From: SELP01 sp035969385
GTDB taxonomy: Bacteria; Pseudomonadota; Alphaproteobacteria; Rhodobacterales; Rhodobacteraceae
Length of the DNA: 64,000 nt
Direction: 5' to 3'
Assembly: GCF_035969385.1 (NCBI RefSeq)
Contig: NZ_JAYKKJ010000004.1
Span: 341,538-405,537, forward strand
Made by a program: the position numbers and the translations under genes
Notes under the pieces: model-generated
Told to the model about the DNA's origin: nothing
Seen by the model: only the letters and a program-made list of their open reading frames with translations
Database searches by the model: none
Part shown: positions 1 to 7,658 of the stretch, piece after piece
Layout of the letters: each line of letters begins with the position of its first letter
How positions within the stretch are numbered: the first letter of the stretch is position 1

Positions 1-2
1 GG

Positions 3-401
3 CAGATGGGGCTGATCCCCTATGTTGCGGCCCATCAGGCGCCCGAAAACTGGCTGGGTCTGACCGGCGCGCTGGCCCGGTCGCGGGCGGCGGACTGGAT
101 GGCATCCAACGTGGACCCGACGACGGTCACCAGCGGGGCGGACAGTTTCATGGTTCTGCGTGAAATGGTTGCCGCCGGATTGGGCCGCGGATTCCTTCCC
201 GCAGCCATCGGCGAAGACGATCCGCGCCTGCGGCGCCTGCCCGAAGACATTGCCCCGATGCTGGTTGTCCCCCTTTGGGTCGTCAGCCACGTCGACCTTG
301 CCGAAGCCCCGCGGCTGCGCAATATTCGCGCCCGTCTGGCAGCGGCCCTCACGGAAGAAACCGACTGGATGCTGGGGCGGGGAACTAGGCGTCCTCGGTG
401 A
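3..401 (+). CDS. LysR-family transcriptional regulator, C-terminal part
   Basis: The window opens inside this gene; 132 residues to the TGA at 399-401 remain. They read as the second half of a LysR effector-binding domain: a segment with TSGADSF followed by LREMVAAGLGRGFLP, the usual 'V..G.Gia.lP' helix and strand, then an LPEDIAP...PLWVVSH strand and a closing helix. The N-terminal winged HTH lies outside the window, so target and effector cannot be judged. The gene converges on hpt and the two coding regions overlap by 17 bases, leaving no room for a terminator between them. Family call is fairly safe; the true start is unseen. Confidence 0.8.
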   Translation, partial: QMGLIPYVAAHQAPENWLGLTGALARSRAADWMASNVDPTTVTSGADSFMVLREMVAAGLGRGFLPAAIGEDDPRLRRLPEDIAPMLVVPLWVVSHVDLAEAPRLRNIRARLAAALTEETDWMLGRGTRRPR

Positions 402-930
402 ACCGGACCTTGCCGATGAAGGGCAGGTTGCGGTTGCGCTGCGCATAGTCGATGCCGTAGCCGACGACAAATTCGTCGGGGATTTCAAAGCCGGTCCAAT
501 CCGCCTTGACGTCCACCTCGCGCCGGCTGGGTTTATCCAAAAGCGCGATCGACCGCAGCTTGTGCGGCTTGCGGGCATTCAGCAGGCCCAGCACGTGTTT
601 CATGGTGAACCCGGTATCGACGATATCTTCGACCACCAGAACGTCACGGCCCTCGATGCCGCCGCGCAGATCCTTCAGGATACGGACCTCGCGGCTGGAT
701 TCCATGGCATCGCCGTAGGACGACGCCTCAAGGAAATCGACCTCGACGTTCAGGTCCAGTTCGCGCACCAGATCGGCGATGAACACGAATGACCCGCGCA
801 GCAGGCCCACCACGACTAGTTTCTCGGTTCCCTTGAAATCCCGCTTGATGTCTTTGGCGAGGTCTTCGATCCGGGCGGCGATCGACTTGGCAGAGATCAT
901 TTCGTCGATCACGTAGGGGCGTTGCGACAT
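385..930 (-). CDS. hpt: Hypoxanthine phosphoribosyltransferase
   Basis: A 181-residue purine-salvage enzyme that joins hypoxanthine or guanine to PRPP in the cytoplasm. The PRPP-binding signature VLVVEDIVDTGFT lies at about residues 97-109, the LLRGSF loop at 43-48, and the flexible-loop region DFLEASSYG at 65-73. Length matches bacterial Hpt (about 180). The ATG at 928-930 gives the family N-terminus (MSQRPYVID); a longer in-frame extension to 1017 has no family resemblance and would run into the divergent START-domain gene. The gene is a single unit, divergent from the COQ10/RatA-like gene and converging on the LysR gene with a 17-base overlap. Confidence 0.93.
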   Translation of the reverse strand: MSQRPYVIDEMISAKSIAARIEDLAKDIKRDFKGTEKLVVVGLLRGSFVFIADLVRELDLNVEVDFLEASSYGDAMESSREVRILKDLRGGIEGRDVLVVEDIVDTGFTMKHVLGLLNARKPHKLRSIALLDKPSRREVDVKADWTGFEIPDEFVVGYGIDYAQRNRNLPFIGKVRFTEDA

Positions 931-1015
931 TTCAGGGCAATCCTTGGTCTTTGGGTTGATTTCCGTCGGCCAGTCTACGACATCAGGGGGCAAAGTCACC
1001 AGAGCAGTTGGACGC

Positions 1016-1459
1016 ATGCCCGCGCATTCCGAAACGAAATTCCTGCCCTATGGGCCCGCGCAGATGTATGATCTGGTGGGGGATGTGGCCTCCTATCCGA
1101 AGTTTCTGCCGTGGACGGCGGCTGCGCGTATCCGGTCGGTGACGGACTACGGCGATCACGCGGTAATGCTGGCCGACCTCGTGGTGTCCTTCAAGGTGTT
1201 CCGCGAAAGCTTTGGAAGCCGCGTGACCCTCTGGCCCGGCCAGCGGCGGATCGACACCGAATATATAGACGGCCCGTTCAAATACCTGAATTCGACATGG
1301 ACCTTCGCCGAGGCACCGGGCGGCTGCGAGGTCCACTTTTCGGTGGATTTCGAGTTTCGCAATCGGCTGTTGCAGGGGGCCGCGGGGCTGTTCTTCAACG
1401 AAGCGATGCACCGGATCGTCGCCGCCTTCGAGGGCCGCGCGAAAGAGCTTTATGGGTGA
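1016..1459 (+). CDS. RatA/COQ10-type START-domain protein
   Basis: 147 residues of the polyketide-cyclase/START superfamily (COG2867). The family pattern is clear: YGPAQMYDLVGDVASYPKFLPW near the start, a central beta region with SFKVFRESFGSRV and W...RRIDTEYIDGPFKYL, and the final long helix FFNEAMHRIVAAFEGRAKELYG. Eukaryotic COQ10 homologues bind ubiquinone and support respiration; the E. coli homologue RatA is described as a ribosome-association toxin. In alphaproteobacteria the COQ10-like role is the usual inference. The ATG at 1016 is chosen because the family N-terminus (PAHSETKFLPYGPAQMYDL) starts there; an upstream in-frame start at 944 would add unrelated sequence. Confidence 0.85.
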   Translation: MPAHSETKFLPYGPAQMYDLVGDVASYPKFLPWTAAARIRSVTDYGDHAVMLADLVVSFKVFRESFGSRVTLWPGQRRIDTEYIDGPFKYLNSTWTFAEAPGGCEVHFSVDFEFRNRLLQGAAGLFFNEAMHRIVAAFEGRAKELYG

Positions 1460-1513
1460 TCCCCGCCTCTTGCGGCGGCGTGGATTGAGAATATCGTAGC
1501 GGGTCGGAAGGAT

Positions 1514-2803
1514 ATGCCCATGCCCCTCGAATCCCATCTATCCGAATTCACCCTTGCCCCCCTGACCGGAGCGAAGGACGCCCGCGCGATGATGCGCCTG
1601 TCCCTGTTTGACTGGGCCGCTTGCGGATTGGCGGGCGTGGCAGAGCCATTGGCGGCCATCCTGCGCGACAAGGCTTTGGCCGAGGGGGGCGCGGCGCAGG
1701 CAACGCTGTTCGGCGGCAGGCGCGTTCCGGCCCGCGCAGCGGCACAGGTCAATGGCGCGATCAGCCACGCGCTCGACTATGATGACACCCATTTTGCCCA
1801 TATCGGCCATACCTCCGTCGGGGTGGTGCCCGCGGCGCTGGCCGTCGCGGAACGGGAAGGGGCGGATATGGCGGGTCTTGTGGACGCCGCGCTGATCGGG
1901 TCCGAGGGCGCGGTCAGGGTGGGGGTCTGGCTGGGCCGCAACCACTACGAGACCGGGTTTCACCAGACCGCGACCGCCGGGGCTTTGGGCGCGACAATGG
2001 CGGCGGCGCGGCTGATCGGGCAGGTCAGGGCCGAGATGGCGCTAGGTCTCGCCTCGACCCGCGCAGCGGGACTGAAATCGCAGTTCGGCACAATGGGCAA
2101 ACCGTGGAACGCGGGGCTTGCGGCGGAAACGGGGGTGGAATGCGCCACCCTTGCTGCACTTGGGTTCACGTCGAACCCGTCGGACATGTCAGGTGTGCAG
2201 GGGTTCGGCCCGACGCACCACGGCGCGGCAGAGGCAGAGGCGCTTGAAGGTCTTGGGCAAGACTGGCTTTTCCCGCAGGTCAGCCACAAGTTCCACGCCT
2301 GTTGTCACGGGCTGCACGCCACGATCGAGGCGCTTGGATCGCTTGAGCTGACCGCCGCGCAGGTGGATCGGGTGGAGGTGCGCACCCATCCCCGCTGGCT
2401 GAAGGTCTGCAACAAACCTGCCCCGCAGACCGGGCTGGAGGCCAAGTTTTCCTATGCTCATGTGGTGGCGATGGTGCTGGCCGGGGTCGAAACCTCGGCG
2501 ATCCGAAATTTCAGCGATGCCCTTGCCCAGCGCCCGGATCTTGTGGCGATCCGGGATCGGGTGACCGTGGTGACCGACAGCACATTGTCGGAAATGCAGG
2601 CGGTCGTGACGGCGACCCTGACGGACGGCACGGCGCGGACCGCCCGGCACGATCTGGACGCCCCGATCAGCCTTGACGCGCGCGGCGACAAGCTGCGCCG
2701 CAAGGCGGCGGGCCTTTTGGGGGCGGAGCGGGCCGATGCGCTGTGGGCGGCGAGCATGGGCGATGATCTTGCGGCGTTTGCAGGGCTGTTGGCGGGGGGC
2801 TGA
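1514..2803 (+). CDS. MmgE/PrpD family protein
   Basis: 429 residues of the MmgE/PrpD fold, which includes 2-methylcitrate dehydratase, iminodisuccinate epimerase and cis-aconitate decarboxylase. Recognisable blocks are FDWAACGLAGV, the HALDYDDTHF segment (about residues 87-96), HIGHTSVGVVPAALAVAE, the GFHQTATAGALGATMAAARL helix, SQFGTMGKPWNAG and the HACCHGLHATIEAL motif. No other methylcitrate-cycle gene (prpB, prpC, acnD) is nearby, so the substrate is open and PrpD itself is not claimed. An alternative ATG two codons later (1520) is equally possible. The gene stands alone between the START protein and the amt terminator. Confidence 0.85.
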   Translation: MPMPLESHLSEFTLAPLTGAKDARAMMRLSLFDWAACGLAGVAEPLAAILRDKALAEGGAAQATLFGGRRVPARAAAQVNGAISHALDYDDTHFAHIGHTSVGVVPAALAVAEREGADMAGLVDAALIGSEGAVRVGVWLGRNHYETGFHQTATAGALGATMAAARLIGQVRAEMALGLASTRAAGLKSQFGTMGKPWNAGLAAETGVECATLAALGFTSNPSDMSGVQGFGPTHHGAAEAEALEGLGQDWLFPQVSHKFHACCHGLHATIEALGSLELTAAQVDRVEVRTHPRWLKVCNKPAPQTGLEAKFSYAHVVAMVLAGVETSAIRNFSDALAQRPDLVAIRDRVTVVTDSTLSEMQAVVTATLTDGTARTARHDLDAPISLDARGDKLRRKAAGLLGAERADALWAASMGDDLAAFAGLLAGG

Positions 2804-2816
2804 TCTTGGTCCGAAA

Positions 2817-2947
2817 GGGCCGCGCCCGACCCTGGGTGGGCGCAAACGCCACTTGAGCTGTTTGCTGTCCTCAAAAAGATGTGGGGCCGATTTGCTTCTC
2901 GTTTCCGTGCAAATGCGCCCTCCCGGGGGGAGGGTCGGGCGCGGCCC
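2817..2947. repeat. 17-bp perfect inverted repeat in a gene-free interval
   Basis: The 17 bases at 2817-2833 (starting gggccgcgcc) recur as exact reverse complement at 2931-2947, separated by 97 bases. The pair lies just after the MmgE/PrpD stop codon and before the amt terminator. It could be a small dispersed element, or could let a transcript fold into a long stem. No ORF inside looks real. Confidence 0.6.
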
Positions 2948-2997
2948 GGGTGTACCATCCGGGCCCAGAAAGTTGAGTGACCTGAGCAGACATGAAA

Positions 2998-3028
2998 ACG
3001 GGGGCCGGTGTGGCCCCCGTCGTTTTTT
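2998..3028. terminator. Bidirectional intrinsic terminator (amt / MmgE-PrpD)
   Basis: A 9-bp stem (2998-3006 with 3012-3020, core CGGGGGCC) and 5-nt loop are followed by a six-T run at 3023-3028 on the plus strand and preceded by four A at 2995-2998. It can end plus-strand transcripts from the MmgE/PrpD gene and, read on the minus strand, transcripts from amt, whose stop codon is at 3044. Confidence 0.8.
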
Positions 3029-3043
3029 CCTTCCCGATTTGGA

Positions 3044-4222
3044 TCAGGAGTTGAAGTCGTAGGCCCGTTCGCCGTGCACCGTCAGGTCAAGCCCGTTGGT
3101 TTCGGTTTCCAGATCGACCCGCAGCGGGGTGATCGCCTTGACCACCAGAACCAGCACGACCGACACCACGACAGTGAAGACACCGACGATGGCAAGGCTG
3201 CCTAGCTGCGCAGCCCAGCTGCCCGCGCCGAAGACGGCGATCATGATCGTGCCGAAGATGCCACCGACACCGTGCACCGCGAAGACATCCAGCGTGTCGT
3301 CGATCTTCAGCCGGTCGCGGATCAGGTTCACCGCTTCCTGACACAGGATGCCCGCGACCGAACCGATGATCAGCGCCGCGACCGGGCCGACAAAGCCCGA
3401 GGCCGGGGTGATCGAGGCAAGCCCGGCGATGGTCCCGGTGACAAGACCGACCAGAGAGGCGCGGCCGAACTTGATCTTTTCCCAAAGTGCCCAGGTCAGG
3501 GACGCAGCGGCGGCCGAGATATGGGTGACGGTCATCGCCATGGCCGCCCCGCCATCAGCAGCCAACTGCGACCCGCCATTGAAGCCGAACCAGCCGACCC
3601 ACAACATCGCGGCCCCGATCATCACCATGCCGGGGTTATGCGGCGGGGTAGTGCGGTTTTTGCGCGGCCCAAGGAAGACGGCAATCACCAGCGCGGCCAG
3701 ACCGGCGGTTTCATGGACGACGATCCCGCCCGCGAAATCCCGCACGCCAGTTTCCCCGAAGATGCCGCCATCGGCAAGGAACCCGCCGCCCCAGATCCAA
3801 TGGGCAACGGGCGCATAGCACAGCAGCATCCAAAGCGCCGAGAAGGTCAGGACAAAGCCGAAGCCGACCCGCTCTACATAGGCGCCGACGATCAGCGCCG
3901 GTGTGATGATGGCGAATGTCATCTGGAAGGCAAAGAACAGCACTTCGGGCAGGTTGCCCGACACGGTGTCAGCATCGACCCCGTTCAGGAACATCTTGCC
4001 CAGCCCGCCCCAGATGGCGTTGCCGTCACCAAAGGCGATGGAATAGCCCGCGACCAGCCACAGGATGCTCATCAGACAGGCAATGGCGAAGACATGCATG
4101 AAGACGCTCAGCACGTTGCGCGCCCGCACAAGCCCGCCGTAGAACAGCGCCAGCCCCGGCAGTGTCATGAAGAGGACCAGCGCCGTTGCGACGATGATCC
4201 AGGCGGTATCCGCTCCGTTCAT
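3044..4222 (-). CDS. amt: Ammonium transporter, Amt/MEP/Rh family
   Basis: 392 residues with about 11 membrane segments; conducts ammonium/ammonia across the inner membrane. The twin pore histidines are visible: H170 in DFAGGIVVHETAG and H317 in DVFAVHGVGGIFGT; the conserved Asp before the first is D162. The ATG at 4220-4222 follows a GGAAGGG ribosome site and begins with MNGADTAW, the mature-type N-terminus; a 34-codon upstream extension is non-homologous. No glnK gene adjoins it, unlike the common glnK-amtB pair. NtrBC, likely to regulate it, are encoded about 3.5 kb away, and a TTGCA-type motif shared with the ntr promoter region lies at 4306-4316 upstream. Confidence 0.93.
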   Translation of the reverse strand: MNGADTAWIIVATALVLFMTLPGLALFYGGLVRARNVLSVFMHVFAIACLMSILWLVAGYSIAFGDGNAIWGGLGKMFLNGVDADTVSGNLPEVLFFAFQMTFAIITPALIVGAYVERVGFGFVLTFSALWMLLCYAPVAHWIWGGGFLADGGIFGETGVRDFAGGIVVHETAGLAALVIAVFLGPRKNRTTPPHNPGMVMIGAAMLWVGWFGFNGGSQLAADGGAAMAMTVTHISAAAASLTWALWEKIKFGRASLVGLVTGTIAGLASITPASGFVGPVAALIIGSVAGILCQEAVNLIRDRLKIDDTLDVFAVHGVGGIFGTIMIAVFGAGSWAAQLGSLAIVGVFTVVVSVVLVLVVKAITPLRVDLETETNGLDLTVHGERAYDFNS

Positions 4223-4305
4223 TTCCCTTCCTTTCCCGTATTTGGGTGTTTTGCGGGCAAGAAACGGGATGCGGCCGCCAAATAAAGCGGCAAAGGTCGG
4301 CGGGG

Positions 4306-4316
4306 TTGCAGAAAAA
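4306..4316 (+). promoter_or_regulatory. TTGCAGAAAAA motif upstream of amt
   Basis: This 11-mer differs by one base from the TTGCACAAAAA direct repeat at 6553 and 6582, ahead of the dusB-ntr operon. It lies about 85-95 bases upstream of the amt start, on the strand opposite to amt. A shared operator for a nitrogen regulator is an inference from these three sites only. Confidence 0.3.
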
Positions 4317-4392
4317 CCGGGCAAAACCGGAACTGCCCGAATTTTGGGCAGATTGCGGGGGTGTCGCCCATGAGGCGGGCAGGGCGTGATTT

Positions 4393-4860
4393 CTAGGACA
4401 GGGCGCCCAGTAGCAGGGCCAGCGCATGATCGACGGTCGCCGCGCGCACCTGATCCCGGCCAATGGCCCCGAATTCGACCGTCTCTGTGACAGTGCCGGA
4501 CGGGCTGGCAAGACCAAAGCAGACCCGCCCCTCGGGCTTGTGTTCCGATCCGCCCGGGCCGGCAATTCCGGTGACGGACACGGTCAGTGCCGCCTTGGAC
4601 CGCGCCAAGGCCCCGTCCGCCATTTCGCGGGCGATTTCCTCGGACACGGCGCCGAACTGGTCGAGCGTTTCCGGGCGGATGCCCAGCATCTCGATCTTGG
4701 CGGCGTTGGAATAGGTCACGAACCCCCGGTCGACCACATCGGACGAGCCCGGAACGGCCGTCAGCGCCCCGGCAATCAGCCCGCCAGTGCAGCTTTCGGC
4801 GGTGGCTATCATCAGGCCGCGGGCGCGGGCGGCGTCCAGAACCTTGGCCGCGTCGGTCAT
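4393..4860 (-). CDS. CinA C-terminal-domain protein (nicotinamide-nucleotide amidase, PncC type)
   Basis: 155 residues, the stand-alone CinA C-terminal domain, which in characterised members deamidates nicotinamide mononucleotide to nicotinate mononucleotide in NAD recycling. The catalytic-serine motif TAESCTGGLIAGALT (S23) is near the N-terminus, followed by FVTYSNAAK (Y50, K55) and the SVTGIAGPGG loop. The ATG at 4858-4860 overlaps the pgpA stop codon by four bases (ATGA), so it is translationally coupled as the last gene of ispDF-pgpA-cinA. The MoeA-like N-terminal half of full CinA is absent, as is usual for this form. Confidence 0.88.
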   Translation of the reverse strand: MTDAAKVLDAARARGLMIATAESCTGGLIAGALTAVPGSSDVVDRGFVTYSNAAKIEMLGIRPETLDQFGAVSEEIAREMADGALARSKAALTVSVTGIAGPGGSEHKPEGRVCFGLASPSGTVTETVEFGAIGRDQVRAATVDHALALLLGALS

Positions 4861-5348
4861 CGCATCAACAGCCCGTGCGACAGTGCCGCCAGCCCAATGG
4901 TCACAATGGCGGCGAAGACCCCCGCGATCACGTCGTCCAGCATCACGCCCAGAGCATCGCCGCGCCGGTCGGCCCAGCCTACGGGGCCGGGTTTCCAGAT
5001 ATCGAACAGCCGGAACAGGACAAATGCCGCGATCCAGCCGGGGTAGAGCGCCAGAAGGTCCACGTTCATCATGCCCGCGCCGTAGATCACGGGCAGCAGG
5101 GCGATCCACTGGCCCGCGACCTCGTCAATCACGATCTCGGACGGGTCGTGGTCGTCCTTGCCGGCGGTTTCTGCCTGCGTGGCCCAGACCCCCGCGACGA
5201 ACACCGCGACAGTCGCGGCAAGGAACCCCCAGACCCCGAACAGGGTTGCCACGGCCCAGCCGACCGGCAGGGCGGCAAGCGACCCCCAGGTGCCCGGTGC
5301 GGGCCGCAGATAACCGGCATAGAAGAAGGTCGCGATGATCCGGGTCAT
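4857..5348 (-). CDS. pgpA: Phosphatidylglycerophosphatase A
   Basis: 163-residue membrane enzyme that dephosphorylates phosphatidylglycerol phosphate to phosphatidylglycerol. The N-terminal FFYAGYLRPAPGTWGSL is the PgpA signature, the acidic catalytic segment is IVIDEVAGQW, and FRLFDIWKPGPVG followed by GDALGVMLDDVIAGV completes the family pattern; about four hydrophobic segments. Start and stop codons each overlap a neighbour by four bases (ispDF upstream, cinA-like downstream), making this a tightly coupled trio. Confidence 0.93.
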   Translation of the reverse strand: MTRIIATFFYAGYLRPAPGTWGSLAALPVGWAVATLFGVWGFLAATVAVFVAGVWATQAETAGKDDHDPSEIVIDEVAGQWIALLPVIYGAGMMNVDLLALYPGWIAAFVLFRLFDIWKPGPVGWADRRGDALGVMLDDVIAGVFAAIVTIGLAALSHGLLMR

Positions 5349-6475
5349 GTCTTCACCAATGTTGCGGTTGCGATGGCGGCGATCCCCTCGCCTCGGCCGG
5401 TAAACCCCAGCTTCTCGGATGTCGTGGCCTTGACGCTGATCCGGTCCGGGGTCAGTCCCATGATCTGGGCCATTTCCTGTTTCATGGCAAGGGCATGGGG
5501 GCCGATCTTGGGGAATTCACAGATCAGGGTGCAATCGGCATGGGTGATCGCAAATCCCCGGTCCCGCGCAAGGGCGCAGGCGTGTTCAAGAAAGATATAG
5601 CTGGCCGCGCCCTTCCATTGCGGGTCGGAGGGCGGGAAGTGCTGGCCGATGTCCCCGTCGCCCAGCGCGCCGTAGATCGCATCGGTCACCGCATGCATCC
5701 CGACATCCGCGTCGGAATGCCCCTTCAGCCCGTGGTCATGTGGAATATCGACGCCGCAGAGCGTGACATGGTCGCCGGGCCCGAAGGCGTGCACGTCGAA
5801 CCCGTTGCCGGTGCGTATATCCATTGTTTGCCCCAATATGGCCTCGGCCCGCGCGAAATCGGCGGGGGTGGTGATTTTCAGGTTGCGTTCATCGCCCTCG
5901 ACAATGCGGACGGGGATGCCGGCGGCGCGGGCGACGGCGACGTCATCGGTGGCGCTGCCGTCCTGCGCGGCAAGAGCGGCGCGGAACGGCGCAAGGTGGA
6001 ATCCCTGCGGGGTCTGCGCCCGGTAAAGGCCGCTGCGATCCTGTATCCCCGCGACCGAAGCCCCGGCCCCGGACCAGAGCGTGTCGGTCACCGGCAGGGC
6101 AGGGGCCGCGCCCGGCCCGTCGTCCAGAGCGTCCAGCACCCTGTCGATCACCACGGGCGGAAGGCAGCAGCGGGCGGCATCGTGGATCAGCACGCGGTCG
6201 GCCTCTGTCTGGGCCAGCCCGGCCTTGACCGAAAGGGACCGGGTCGCCCCGCCGATCGCGATTTTCGCCCGCGCCCTCAGGTCCAGCCGTTCGGCCCAAC
6301 CCATGTCATCGGCTGAGATCACCAGCACGATCTCATCCACGCGCGGATGCGCCTCGAAGACCCCCAGCGTATGTTCGACGACCGTGCGGCCAGCCACGGC
6401 GCGCCACTGCTTTGGCGGGCCGTCTCCCGCCCGGGTGCCACGCCCGGCGGCGACGATGATGGCGGCTGTGGTCAT
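5345..6475 (-). CDS. ispDF: Bifunctional MEP cytidylyltransferase / MEcPP synthase
   Basis: 376-residue fusion of two non-mevalonate isoprenoid enzymes, the usual arrangement in many alphaproteobacteria. Residues 1-~215 are IspD (AAGRGTRAGDGPPKQW nucleotide-binding loop, ILIHDAAR-like motif VLIHDAARCCLPP). From about residue 217 an IspF domain starts MDIRTGNGFDVHAF, with metal ligands in DVH and in the GHSDADVGMHAVTDA block, then GDIGQHFPPSDPQWKGA. It catalyses CDP-ME formation from MEP plus CTP and cyclisation to MEcPP; IspE acts between them and is not in this window. Head of the coupled unit with pgpA and cinA-like; divergent from the dusB-ntr operon. Confidence 0.95.
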   Translation of the reverse strand: MTTAAIIVAAGRGTRAGDGPPKQWRAVAGRTVVEHTLGVFEAHPRVDEIVLVISADDMGWAERLDLRARAKIAIGGATRSLSVKAGLAQTEADRVLIHDAARCCLPPVVIDRVLDALDDGPGAAPALPVTDTLWSGAGASVAGIQDRSGLYRAQTPQGFHLAPFRAALAAQDGSATDDVAVARAAGIPVRIVEGDERNLKITTPADFARAEAILGQTMDIRTGNGFDVHAFGPGDHVTLCGVDIPHDHGLKGHSDADVGMHAVTDAIYGALGDGDIGQHFPPSDPQWKGAASYIFLEHACALARDRGFAITHADCTLICEFPKIGPHALAMKQEMAQIMGLTPDRISVKATTSEKLGFTGRGEGIAAIATATLVKT

Positions 6476-6552
6476 TGTGGTCCGTCGATTGCCTTTACCC
6501 CGTTCCTAGGGCCAAGGGGCAGGCGGCGCAAATGGCGAATTGTCGGGCCAAT

Positions 6553-6592
6553 TTGCACAAAAAATAGGCGAGCCGTGATTATTGCACAAAAA
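6553..6592 (+). promoter_or_regulatory. TTGCACAAAAA direct repeat upstream of dusB-ntr operon
   Basis: Two identical 11-mers at 6553-6563 and 6582-6592, 29 bases apart start to start, sit in the 190-base interval between the divergent ispDF and dusB starts. Their AT-richness stands out from the surroundings. The spacing, just under three helical turns, would suit two protein subunits on one face. Function is inferred, not known. Confidence 0.45.
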
Positions 6593-6665
6593 TTCACGCC
6601 CATTTCGTTGTCTTGCCCGCTGCGCCCGCGTATTTCAGGGGCGAAATAGCTGAAAAGACCCTGCC

Positions 6666-7658
6666 TTGACCGACGCCGTGATTCCCCTTGGCCCCCTGAC
6701 GCTGACGCCGCCCGTCGCGCTGGCCCCGCTTGCGGGGGTCACGGACCTGCCGTTCCGGCAATTGGTCAGCCGCTTTGGCGCGGGCTGGGTGGTGTCGGAA
6801 ATGGTGGCCAGCCAGGAAATGGTACAGGCAAAACCCGGGGTGCGGGAACGGGCCGAACTGGGGTTCGATCAGCAGAACACCGCCGTGCAACTGGCCGGAC
6901 GCGAGGCCACCTGGATGGCCGAGGCGGCCCGGATCGTCGAGGCCAATGGCGCAAGTTTTATCGACATCAACATGGGTTGCCCGGCAAAGAAGGTGACCAA
7001 CGGATATTCCGGGTCGGCCCTGATGAAGGACCTTGACCATGCGCTGACCCTGATCGAGGCGGTGGTCGGCGCGGTCAGCATCCCGGTCACGCTGAAAACC
7101 CGGCTTGGCTGGGACGATGCCCTGATGAACGCCGCCGATCTGGCCCGCCGGGCCGAGGCCGCGGGGATTTCGATGATCACCATTCACGGCCGCACCCGCT
7201 GCCAATTCTACAAGGGCCACGCCGATTGGGCCGCGATCCGGGCCGTGCGCGAGGCGGTGACCATTCCGGTGATCGCCAATGGCGACATCGTGGACAGCGG
7301 GTCCGCGGGCGAGGCGCTGCGGGCCTCGGGCGCGGACGGGGTAATGATCGGGCGCGGGGCGCAGGGGCGGCCATGGCTGCTGGCGCAGGTGGCGCATGAC
7401 CTGTTCGACGGCCCGGCGCCCCGGATCCCGGCGCCGGCCGACTTTGCCGACATGGTCTGTGGCCATTACGAGGCCTCGGTCGCCTTCTACGGTGTGGAAC
7501 TGGGGACCAAGGTCATTCGCAAACACCTTGGCTGGTACATGGACGACGCAGGCACACCGGCACCGCTGCGCAAGGCGGTATTGACCGAAGCCGATCCGGC
7601 GCGGGTCTTGCGCCTGTTGCCGGGGGCGCTGGAAGCTTGGGAAAGGGCGGCGGCATGA
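6666..7658 (+). CDS. dusB: tRNA-dihydrouridine synthase DusB (NifR3)
   Basis: 330-residue flavoenzyme reducing specific uridines of tRNA. A TIM-barrel N-terminal half carries PLAGVTDLPFR, the catalytic cysteine C105 in NMGCPAKKVTNGYSGSAL, KTRLGWD, TIHGRTRCQFYKGHADW and the FMN-phosphate region VMIGRGAQGRPWL. The start is a TTG at 6666; a GTG at 6678 is the alternative, and no ATG fits the conserved N-terminus. This is the classical nifR3 position at the head of ntrBC; the stop overlaps ntrB by four bases, so ntrB translation is coupled to it. Confidence 0.93.
   Translation: MTDAVIPLGPLTLTPPVALAPLAGVTDLPFRQLVSRFGAGWVVSEMVASQEMVQAKPGVRERAELGFDQQNTAVQLAGREATWMAEAARIVEANGASFIDINMGCPAKKVTNGYSGSALMKDLDHALTLIEAVVGAVSIPVTLKTRLGWDDALMNAADLARRAEAAGISMITIHGRTRCQFYKGHADWAAIRAVREAVTIPVIANGDIVDSGSAGEALRASGADGVMIGRGAQGRPWLLAQVAHDLFDGPAPRIPAPADFADMVCGHYEASVAFYGVELGTKVIRKHLGWYMDDAGTPAPLRKAVLTEADPARVLRLLPGALEAWERAAA

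Noticed and set aside
6476..6665. A sigma-54 -24/-12 promoter before dusB-ntr
   Set aside because: No GG-N10-GC element with TGGCAC/TTGC spacing was seen; the regulators also lack GAFTGA.
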